NCBI GenBank assembly: GCA_026936325.1
Contig: JAPTHN010000006.1
Coordinates: forward strand, 28,103,296 to 28,167,295
Source of the DNA: Platynereis dumerilii
Lineage: Eukaryota; Annelida; Polychaeta; Phyllodocida; Nereididae
Reading direction: 5' to 3'
Length of the DNA: 64,000 nt
The notes under the pieces were generated by a model. It did no database searches. It saw nothing but the letters and a program-made list of their open reading frames with translations, and was not told where the DNA came from. Below, one piece after another: positions 1 to 11,600 of the stretch. The position numbers and the translations under genes were made by a program. Every line of letters starts with the position of its first letter. Within the stretch, counting starts at the first letter, position 1.

Positions 1-1066
1 GTACAGAATGTTATTACAACAATAATAATTACTGTAACTTGGATTAATTAATCTGATTTGGTCGTAAGCGTTTAGCAGCACTTGATGTATATATGTTGCA
101 GAAGTTAAGAACTGTTATCTGTTCCGTATTCAACTTCATCCAGTATACTAGATACATCTGTCAGTGGAGGATGATTTAAACTTTGTAAAAATGTTAAAGT
201 TCAGTTAACAACAAAACTGGTGGATCAATTTTGTATGTAAAACAACTTTATTAATCAGCATATTATTTTAGAGTACCATCGCTAGCACAATGTTGATATT
301 CACTTGTCAATAACATCAGCTGTAATTTCTCACCAATTGTAATTGGAATTTAAACTAAAGTGGTGAGGAATGTAGTGTTGTAACTGTACACTTGGGGCGC
401 TGACGCCGTGTCTTAGACTGTTTTACTGTCTCATCCGCTAGGGACAATCGGCGGATTTGAGACAGTCTGGGGCCTCTGAAATCTCAGGGAATTCCAGGTA
501 GGAAGTGGAAATACGTCATCAGATTCCTACACAATGCCTGACAAAATAGTTCTCAGAATCATTGCAACATCTTTGCAAAAAACTACACGGATTCTCAAAA
601 ATAATTCACTGTTATACTTGGTATAAGAAATTGATACTTTCAATGCAACTTCACCCGCAGTAACATAACAGGATTGAATCGTTTGGTGGATTAATAAATT
701 CGTGCTCAGTAGTGAAATGGCTGCATTGTCAACAAGTTTGGTGGCTCTGGGAAACACCATTGTATTTGGGATAATTTGGACATGACATTACAGATGAAAT
801 GTCGGGATCTCACAGGCAAGTGCTTTACAACATTGCAGTGTTCTAGAATTCATTGGCAAAGTGCCAGAAAATTTGTTGCAGCCACTTGATTAAATCCACG
901 TGTTTTGGGAATCCAAAATGGCGCCGGCCATTATTTACCAACTGATATTTCACTGCAAATTTGCATTTGCAGCCTTGACAACATAACTTAAGACTTGGAA
1001 CCAGTAGGATAAGTGCTATCAAGAGTTTTTGTGTTATGGAAAACATAGGTCAGTTGTTTGGTAATT

Positions 1067-1372
1067 TTTGTCTGCTAGTTGATTGGAACCACGTGTGTAG
1101 AGGACAAAAATGTGCATGGCCTATTTTTGAGGTTCGTTGGGCACCGACCAATCAGGTGCGGGGGCGGGGCATGGCATTCAAAAGTGGCCGGCCAATGAGC
1201 CGTGGGTTTGGCAGAGATCCTCTACCATCCTACTCTGCTTTAGCAAGTATAGGATGGGCTTGACCGTCTAGCCGTCTCTATTGAATTGTACTCCCTCTAG
1301 TGGATAACCTTAATAAAGGATTCTGGGACTTCCGCCCACCACCATACACACGTGTCTGTTCAATACATTACA
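1067..1372 (+). mobile_element. LTR-like segment, possible solo LTR remnant
   Basis: Two CCAAT boxes (near 1148 and 1192) flank a GC box (GGGGGCGGGGC), followed by a TATA-like TATAGGAT, then AATAAA about 60 nt further and a terminal ACA. This order of U3-type promoter and R-type poly(A) signal is typical of an LTR. The 5' limit is uncertain and no target duplication or internal region was seen. Fossil, broken, age not measurable here. Confidence 0.3.
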
Positions 1373-2000
1373 GGTAGGTTACTTGGCTATGGGCAGCGGT
1401 GGCGATTGTAGAGTGACTTAGCATTGTGGTGCTGAATACTGCTGCTTGGTCTCATACCAACATCCCAGGGAGTTGAGGAAGGCTCATTTTTGAACAGGCC
1501 TGCCAAGGCTGTAAGTGTGCAGTCTGTTGAGATGCGATGCAGTCTATGTGAGCCAGAGTTGTTGAGTTGAAGAATTTGGAGAGTTGTCAAGGGGGTTTTA
1601 TCTGGAGTCAGAAAGTCTGCTTTTGACTTCTCAGTTTGACTCTATACCAAACATCTTGTGAATGAAAAGAGATGAGGATTAAGTTGACATATTGCAAGTT
1701 GTTCTCTTACTGTTGGAAAACTATGCACGAAAGAAAAATCAGTGTGCCTGAGCCATCTTGAGTAACAAATCTAATACAAAATGTGCAGCAATAAGCAGTT
1801 TCGAAAAGGCAACATCTGCTCCGATGCATTCTTAACTCAATATCGAATGTATTCAAAATTATCTTTTTCACAGATAAAAAAAATTAATTAGGCTACCATG
1901 ATACGTTTGTATTTTTTATGATAAGTTCAACTAGTATTTCTTTCAGGTGGGAAATGGGCAATATAATAGGCCAATAAACAATTAATGTGAAATTAAATTT

Positions 2001-2291
2001 GGAGCTCTTTGCAGATTGGCGGTCCACTGGGAAAATTAATTTTCTTTTTTCAATTTGCAAACTGGCTTTGCCACATCATTGACAGTTTTCTGTTTGGTCT
2101 CCTTATCTTCCTATTTTGATGAAGTACCTTAAGTTTGTTTATTGTCATCTATGCTGCTAGATATGACAAGCACTGAATCAACTGATTAACCAAAACTGAC
2201 ACAAACAAAACATCTTTAAGCCAGTGACATCACACGACCAAGTTGAAAGTTAATTTTGAAACTGTTTGGACTGCCAATCTGCAAACAGCTC
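2001..2291. mobile_element. TIR MITE, TA-target family (copy 1)
   Basis: Ends GGAGCTCTTTGCAGATTGGC and its near-complement at the other side (GCCAATCTGCAAACAGCTC). About 290 bp, non-coding. Same family as copies at 33.7 and 46.8 kb; this one has a diverged left flank. Confidence 0.75.
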
Positions 2292-2521
2292 TAAAAGGAT
2301 TGAATCATGTTGACTTCCAATTGCAAAAAAACAAACAATCAGCTTTGCATTCAATAGCAAGAATATATAATTATATATGCATTGAATATTGTATTTCATT
2401 TCAAAATTTCACTTCATGCTTTGCTTAGTATGACCAAGTATGCAGTTTATCCTCTATATTAAGATGTAGCAAAAAGTCAGACATGGTTTGATTTCATAAT
2501 ACACAAGTCAAACTTCATTAC

Positions 2522-2638
2522 CTCATTCTCAAAACGCTTGCCCTGCTCCAGCTCCCTTGGGTATCCGTCAATCAAGAAGCCTTTGCTTGTGGCCGCATTC
2601 TTGATGATGGCGTCCTTGATGAGTTGCAGGACAACATC
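2522..2638 (-). CDS. AK5: AK5-like exon 27: domain V signature helix (last exon seen)
   Basis: 39 codons, [20 protein letters not shown] then [19 protein letters not shown]. The signature DGYPR is perfect (residues 1090-1094). Donor GAG|GTAATG shows the gene goes on; no matching exon was seen in 1-2521. Confidence 0.97.
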
Positions 2639-5600
2639 CTGAAATAAAAATTGAAATGTTGATCTAAAGGACCATGCATTTCTGGATTTATGCTGTGAAG
2701 CAGGATAATTAGGACAAGAAGCAAACACAGCAATGAGGCAAAGGATGATTGAAACTGCTGTCTGATCAAACATTAAAGAATATCTCTGTCCAAATTAACT
2801 CTCAGCATTAGTCTAATTGTGGAATTGTACCACAGTTCTATGGTCTAATATTCGCGCAGTGAATTGAGCACAAGAGAGGACTCAAAAATCCGTGCTGTGA
2901 TGGTAACCAGTCCACAGCATGAAATTAGGTCAAAAGGGACCAGCTTCTTATCAATGATGTAGTTTCGAACAAAAACTTTTTAGTGCTGCGCGAATTTCGT
3001 GGCTGTGCCATTTACATATTAAGGCAATAACTCACAAGGGGGACAAGCTCTCCGGCCTCCATGATGGCCGTCAACTTCTTGCCCCTCTCGGACCCAGAGG
3101 CGACCTCGGCCCTGAGGAGATCTCCAGATGACAAGTGGGTGAAGCCATACTTTTGGACAATCTTCTCACACTGGGTGCCTTTGCCACAGCCTGGTCCTCC
3201 TGAATTTGCAAAACAATTAATATTTATAGTTACATTTTAATTCACCACAATAGATCAGTTTCCTTGATACATCCCTAGATTCTCACCAGAGAGCTACAAT
3301 TCACTGAAGCTTCCCTAAATTCTCACCAGGAGGCTACAAGCAGAATACTTCAATCCTATTGGCCAATTAGTTTCCCGCTTGGATTCAAATACGACTGAGC
3401 TCACTGTCTGCCATATAAAATGTTTACATATAATGATAGTACATCTGATGAAATGATGTAGTAGTAGTATTGATGTACCACATCAATAAGATTTAGCATG
3501 TATATCATAGATTTGTAAGATTTAAACTATAACTTGTACTTACCCAGGACAAATATGATTTTGGCGTTCTTCACATCTAAAAATTTAAACATCGGATAAA
3601 CAATTTAGTGACAAACATTTATGAAGCGAAATGTACTTTTAGTAGTTAGTATCAGTTAGAATTAGTATTTGAACTGTTAGTAGATATGAACACAATTCAG
3701 AATGCAATTTTTCATTTAGTCAAAATCCAAAAACATGAACAGCTGTTCATTGCCGTGCATTATATGTATCATTAGTTTTATTAGTATTTCTAAAATCCAT
3801 TTTAGCCTTATAACAAGCTCAGCAACAAGTTAACTGAAATAAAACCAAATCCATAAGTGTGTTAGTGATGCAAATGTTAGTGATGTCGTGAAAAATCTTG
3901 CTCATTTTGCTTACTTTTAGTAATACCTGTTTTCTGAGTTTATCCCGGAAAGCTTAACTTCAGACAATTTTTTTGTAGAGTAGTGGAATTACGCTGGCAA
4001 GTGACGATACAAGTTCTTGTAAAAATGCAGTCTACATGTAAAATACATGACACATTAAAGGATACTAGGGACTATACTGACTATAGTAGAGAGGGAAAAA
4101 ACTTAAAGCCTTTTTCCTTTCGTATTGCCTTATCTCTATACTATGACTATTCAATAAATTCTTATCATATTAAAAATAGAAAATACTTAGGCCCGATAAT
4201 AATACATCATTATAATTATATTATATTTAGTACACTTAAAAATTAAAATTAGCTAGAACTATAGTCTGTAGTATGATGTACCTAAAACTTTACCAGCTCG
4301 TCTGTCCTCAAAAACGTTCATGAAAGAAATACACTAACTCTAAAACTTATCATTATAGCAAAAACTGCCTCCATTCTATCTCTAAGACATTTTATATCAA
4401 TAGACTGATGAATGGGAGTTGTGGGATATTGTTAACCCATGACTGCAAAGTTGTAGAGGGCCCTTTATACTAAGCATGGATCATGTGTGTAGTGTTAAAC
4501 TTTAACTAACTTCATAAATCAATTCCAGCTGTATTGGTGTTCAAAATTGTTAAAATCAAATCCGTGTTGCAGTAAATTAACTGAAGAACAGCCCTGAAAA
4601 TAGTACATTTATTCAAAAGTATATCACAAGGCTTAAAATCTCTGCATCTAGCGCTCCTCCTCGGTTCAACTTGCCTTCGCGAGCTTCTGCGTTCAGTTCC
4701 TCCGCGTAGTAGATGTTCCCTTTGTCTCCACACACTTTGGCCTTCTTCTTGTTGTGTTTAGAAGCTGAGTTAAAATCCAAGTTCATATGACGTCATTTTG
4801 CATCAGCCAGGACTTACATAATATATAATTTTTTAAAAGGTACAACAAAGTAATGGTTGTGTATATTTTTTCAGTAGGCCTACGTCAATTGTCATATATT
4901 CTTGTGGTGTATGAGTGTCCAGTTGTGGTGTTGTATTCAGTGATGGAAATGGGGGGAGCTTGGGGGAGCTGAGCTCCCTTGATCAGAAAACTGGGGGAGC
5001 TCTTCCCTGATACAGCTCCCCCGAAGATCAGTGGTGAAAATACAATTTCCAGTTAACTTTCTCAGTCCTCCAGGTACTATTAGCCAAATTACTCAGGTGG
5101 CAGGAATTTTTTTCCATTTTAAAAATGTGGAATGGTGCAACGCTGCAGTGCCAGCCAAGAGCTCCCCCGACGAAAATGTCCATTTCCATCACTGATCGTG
5201 TTTATGAATTTTTTTAATCAGGTACTTAGATTCCAGAACAGAAAATTTCTGCATGTACAACATATTGTTCTTATAATTATTGGCAATAGGCGTAATTGCA
5301 TTGATGTAACAAAATTGAGTTGTACCAGGTATGCATGAATTGCTTTGAAATTTACAAATGAAAATCTCGCAGGTATATCAACCTTGTCCTCCGTCGAGTT
5401 TTCCTGCGATTGCTTCCGCCTCCTTGTTCAACTCCTCCATGTAATACACGTTGCCTTTATCTCCACACACCTTGGCGAATTCCTTCTTCCGCGGATCTTC
5501 TTTGCGATCTGACATTGAGGCTGCCTCGTTAAGACCTTATTTAGCTATTGGCTACTAGACTCTAACTAGAGTTTATAATATTGACAGACTTTGCGTTTTC

Positions 5601-8600
5601 CTGAATTGGCATCATCAGCTAAAATCTTAATCAAGCATCGAACTGAAGAGGGTTCCCATAATAGTCATGCAGGATTTTCAAGATTTTTTAAAAATTTGCA
5701 TTGAGTAGCCTTTATAATAATATTATATAAGAAAACCTACCAAACTGCCTAGGTCTTATAATGGTGCAAGCATTGTAAAATTGATGACATGAACTAAAAT
5801 ATTGGTCATAGTTGAACTGAAGAAGGTTCTTACAATAATCATGCAGGAGTTTCTGAACTTTTTATGCGCATTATTATAGCATAACCCTCGGCTATGTAGT
5901 ATACCTAAATACTCAAAGATCAGAAGTTTGAAGAAGAAAATAGTCAGATTTGAGATATTTTCTTTCATTGTGCATTATAACTTCTTATTCTTCCATCATA
6001 AAACATGAACAAAGGTAAAAGTATACATGCTTTACCTAATTCATGCATAGAAAATAATCATGGAGTAGCCTTGGTTTCATTCCATGCAATAAAAATTTTG
6101 ATTTACTAGAGAAATATCAAAACTCAATTAAATCTTGATTTATAAAACCTGGTGTTAGTCGAGTGGTTAATTGATTAGAAATAAATAAAAACAAAACTAG
6201 CTAAGAACAGCCCAAAACAAAATATTTCAAACAAGCACAAGCAATTTTGTAACAAAACAACACATGCTGACATGCACATATATAGAAAATCATTAAAGAC
6301 ACTTAAATAACAACTTAATTTACATTAAAATATCTATATCTAGCTCATTGAGTTTTTTGCTTCAACACAGCTGTCTACTTTACATACAAATATACTTCTT
6401 ATGGGAAGTTCAAAACATAAGGAGTTGGCTATGAATTTCATATCTTTAAAAATTAACTTGATGTATCTCCTTATAGCTATCAATGATTAACTGATTAGTT
6501 ACACTTCCACCATAATCTAACTTGCACTAAATCAGGTCTTAATTATGGCTTGACTAATTTTTCACTAATTCAGCTTCCCATGACCTCCAGATAGACTCAC
6601 CTGCTGAGGCCTGCAAAAGAAAAGAAGCAATGTATGAGACAATGAAGTACATTCAAACATATCTACAAATTGGTCTTTTTCTGGCAAACTCGCCAAAACA
6701 TCGAGAAAAAAATGTTTGGTAATCCAAAATTAATTAATAAACAAAAAGGACTCAATTAGCTTTTTTCAATAGCTGATGCCTTGGTTAAACAAAGGGTGTT
6801 CATTAGTGATGGTTAGTTGGTTACTAGACCCATTTCACTGATAAAACAATATATGCTCCAGAGGGAGACACTAGTCAAAAGTTATGGATTCCTTCAGATA
6901 GCTATGAATAGATAGATAGGCTTAGCCTGGTATAGCTTCATATAGCCATGATCCATGGATATATAGCTAAGACTAGATTTTAAATGACCAGAAACTTTTA
7001 GAAATTTGTACTGTATGGTCATTGTGGCGTCAATGCAATTTTATGTGTCATACTTGCAAAAATTATTAAAAAAATTGTGGTCCATAAATAATAGACTTGG
7101 GAGCTAATGAGAAAAACAAAACAGAAGGACACATCAATTTGAGTATAACAAAGCTCAATTTGTACAAAACATAGTCATCATGTTACAAAACACTATACAT
7201 GCATACTTTTTTAAAACAATGTACCAGAAGAACAGTTAAACTACATATCCATGCCAAAATGGGCTATACTCAAATGATTGATAGGCCTAGGTTCATTCTA
7301 TCATATATAGATAGGCCTCCAGATCCTACAGATATTGTTATAGATCCACAAACAGGACAGCAACTGCCAACTGGAAATTCCCTCCCAACTGCCTCCACCA
7401 GTTCACTGAGTGAAGCATACATCCAGTTCCAGAAATAGGCTTAACCTTTACCCCAGTAATTAGTCCCATGAACAACCCCCATTTCTCATAAAACCACCCT
7501 TGCCTTCATTTTAGCCTAACAAGCTACAGCAATTACAGCCAAAAAAGTAGGAGTGATGACATTTCACTTTGGCTGAGAACACGAGAATCAGGATCTTTTA
7601 AAAAATTGTGTCTGCGACAGTAGTGATGCAGACCGGACCACCTTTAAAAGGGTGGTCTGGTATTAACAAAAGTGGTCCGGTCCTGGTCTGGTCCAGGATG
7701 AGGTGGTCCGATTTTGTTACTGGACCGGTCCAAAAGCGGTCCATCGGCATTTCAAAAGTTATGATAAAATAAGGGTTAAAACATGCTATATGACATAAAT
7801 TTCATTTTTAGAGATGACAAAATTCATGCGATACTCTTCATGCCATTAAAAGTCACTGGACCAGCCCGGACCGGCACTTGACCGGTCCGGTCCAACACTG
7901 GACCGGTTTTTTGTAGGTGGTCCGGTATTTTGGCGGTCCAGGGCTGGACACCGGACCGCTCCAAGGCGATCCGGTCTGCATCACTATGCGACAGACATCA
8001 ATGGTGACTGATATATGACTCATTTAACATGGTGAACATTGGATTGGACTCACAGAAGTTACATTAGCATCATTTTGCATACATGTAATATACATAGAGG
8101 CCTACAATTAATATTCAAAATCCAATTAGAACAAAATGACAGTGTGGCAACAATCTATCAGTATCCACTGCCCTACATTGCTGCTGCATAGCTCTGCACC
8201 ATGTGCACGAGGACCTGTCTTCAGCTTATAAATTTATATCAAGTTTAGGTTAACTTAAAAGTTGCAAAGAAACTTTTTAAAATAACTCAACCCACGTCCT
8301 GTATTGTGCTCTGCTGACAAGTAATTTTTCCTCCCATTTTTGAAAAGTATCCCAGAGTTGCAGATTATGCAGATACAAATTTATACATGTAGTTTAACTT
8401 CTAGAGATAATTCCCTTATTGTGATGTCACAAAGCTGTGACAACATCACAATGCAGTGTACAGTGAAGTCACAACAAAGACAATCACTTGGCAACCACCT
8501 TTAGATGAGAATGAGGCCTAATTGTATAGCAGCATCTCCAGGTAGGTAATGAAAGCAAGTGGCAGATAGACCTCTGACACTGGCTCTTAGCTGGTAAATT

Positions 8601-11600
8601 TAGCAGATAACAGTGGAAATACATGTACCAATTGGTGTACACCTGAATCCAAAATCAGGGAACTTTGCCAAGATATTGAAATCATGTTCAATGGCTTAAG
8701 ACTCTTTTGGCATGTACTTTAAATTATACAAAGGTGTCGCAAATATGTAAGTCAGCACATTAGTAACATCCATGTCATGCAATGGTTGAATGGCAACATA
8801 TACATCAGAGGGTATAAGAAATATCTATTTTGGAATTGGCCTGCAATGAAATCTCACTGCATATTGGCACTGACTTCGAGAAAAGCTTCTGCCAACAGAA
8901 AGGCTATCTATATCATAGATCTAATTGTTGCATAAAGAGGAAAACCAGGAAAACCTGTAGGGAAGTATAATTCAATTGCTTTACTTTCATACAGATTGCC
9001 ATGTCCAGTTTTAAAGACTATAGATCTGCACTGGAAAGTTGTTTTGGACTATGGTTTAAATGTATTGATTGATGCCATAGATCTACAGAGCTAGCTCAGC
9101 CATGTGCTGGGGCCAGCCAGTGTTTGGCATGGAGACCATGCACTACCATTGATGGAGACAGTTGCAAGACAGACTACACCAGCATCAATCATTCATTCTC
9201 ACATATATATACAGTATAGATATAGAATGCTATATATATATATCTGGTGTTTGGTGAAGGAGACAGTGGCACTAGAAGCTTGACAGCAATATATTGGAGT
9301 TGGACTGCAGCTTGACAGCAATGTACAGTGTATATATTTTGATTGCATCTTATACAACAGTCTGATAGTGATACAGTGGTCAGCAATTTGCTTGGTATTG
9401 TTGAGACTTTGCAATACTGTTATTAATAATTGCAGCAACCAAATATTTTTAAATGTTCTATGCTGGGGCAAGTAAAGACCCCCACTCTTGAGAACAGGAG
9501 TATTTTGGTGTGGACTCACAGTCTTGTCATCTCATTATTACATCTGCCCCTGGCAGTTGCCCATAACACCAGAAATAGCTTCAGAGCTGGTAGCATTTTG
9601 ACACTGACATCAAAAAGTAAATATTTCTGCCATAGTAAATTAATCTTTGTGCACTGTGCAATAACATTTCCAGTAATAGACAATTGCTTTCCATCATGCA
9701 AACACCAGTGCAGTAGACAGCAATTTGCCACCAAGATAATAATTTGATGATGGCAGGCAGGAAAACAACAGTATCAGCCAGTATACCAGCCATACAATAG
9801 CTTAGAACAGTTATAACAGACTGACAGTACAACAGCATGGTGGCAGACGGCAGACCAAAGCTTCTATTTCTATGCACGTGTATATTTAACCATAGGGGAG
9901 ATACGTGCAGTTTTACCCCCTTCCCAATTCTCTTGGGGTCTTCACTTGTGCAAAGTCTTGATCCTCAGCACTGGATGCCCATGATTTCGGGAGCAGTGCA
10001 CTAAGGCTAAATATTGGCTGCAGTAAGATATGCCACCATAGATACGGACTAGAGAAATCTACCTGCATGCATGTTCACCATTGACATTGTATAACTGATA
10101 TTTGTATGAGATAACAGAATCTTAATTTATTAGCTGTGGTGTTGCTATCAGCTGAGTGGTTTGGGTTGAGCAGTCAAAACACATATAATATTCAGCTCAA
10201 TAATAAACAACAGTCCTTTCTACACAGTAACACCTAAAATACATGGTTTATGGTAATTTACAAGGTGTCATGGACTAAATGTGTCACATTTGTAGCCATG
10301 ATGTACTGTTCTGAATACATACATTTATTCCTGCACTTACCATGGTGAAGCTGTGGAGCTGAGTGAGTGGTAGCAGCAACCAACTGCATCACTACCTGAC
10401 CCCCCTACTACAGAATGGGTATGCTCACTCTCCACGTTAATGCCATGGCAGTTGGGAGGAACCATTTGAGATCAGGGGTGGCTGCAGGGCTTAGTCAAGG
10501 TGACCTGCAGCCTATGCAGCCTGCAGGAGGAGGGAAGGGGGGGGGGGGTGTGGATCCCCCAACAATAACACAATTACCCTCTCTGGGCTCTTCACTGGGG
10601 CTATCACTGAGGGTTCATTGGTAGCCTCTTGAGCACTTCAGCACTTAGAGAAAGTAGTTAGCTTCATTAAAATAAAATATTTCAATCAATCCTAGGAGTT
10701 TAAGGAGGGTGGGATGGATCTAGAATTCTAAATGCTTGGGGCTTTACACCCTCTATGTACTTGCTGTGCTAATTGGGACAGGAGGAATACAATAAAAGCA
10801 AAGATGATTGAAACTTCTGTCCAACATAGGTTCAGATATGATAAGGCCAGAGCCAGAGTGGTAACCAATCACTTGGAAGCTCAGAGCACTACATTTGGAT
10901 GAGTTAGCTTCATCAAAATAGCAGTGCTATTAATCAATCATTAACTGACAAGCTTTCAGTAGAGTTGTGAGGCCTTGTAGCCCAACCATCCCCTATTCTC
11001 CTTTCACCTTCCATTTGATATTTTCCAGATACCATCCTGGCATTGGTGAAGAATGAGTGAAAGTCATTCTGACAAGATATGAGATTATTTCAATTTCAGC
11101 ATAAATACTCATTTTGATGTTATACAAAACAGGCCTAATATTGTTCATCAGCTGTTTATACACTTGCATTATGTGAGAGCCAGTGGCAGTTAATTTTGAT
11201 TTTAACATAATCAGCAGTTGCTGAATGAAGTTTTCGGAAAATTTAACTTGTGCAAAGTCACTGCACCTCCTTACATACTGAGTCATGTATTGAGTTCTGG
11301 AATGCTCTAACAAAAGGGGTATAGGGGAGGGGACAGGATCTCCTTTTTCCAAAATCAACTTTCCAGAAATCTACTTTTGTCAACAGTTTCCTTTTGAAAA
11401 AATCACCTTTTGGAAGTTTAACTGGTATTCTTGTTCATCATGTACCTTGAAGCACATGTCAGTGACAAATTGACTGCTCACTTTAATAGACTACATCTGA
11501 AGTGCGCGGTTTGGATCCCGGGGGGTCCGGGTTCAAGTCTTGGTCTGAGCTTTCCTTATTATATAAACACCTCCATAGGATGCTTTTATAGTTTTGCATC

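Larger units (their letters stand above)
1..2521. other. Intronic or downstream stretch with repeats, no coding exon seen
   Basis: I searched both strands for the missing LID/C-terminal exon of AK domain V and found nothing convincing. The stretch holds an LTR-like segment (about 1.07-1.37 kb) and a TIR element (2.0-2.3 kb). A short CpG-bearing inverted motif occurs near 410-480 (gagacag...ctgtctc). Confidence 0.5.

Noticed and set aside
1387-1590. Candidate downstream exon for AK5 domain V
   Set aside because: The 67-codon minus frame has no resemblance to the AK LID or C-terminal helix and no suitable acceptor.
9430-9877. Overlapping 98-106-codon frames on both strands
   Set aside because: No homology, no splice sites joining them to the flanking exons, and antisense frames of equal length suggest chance.
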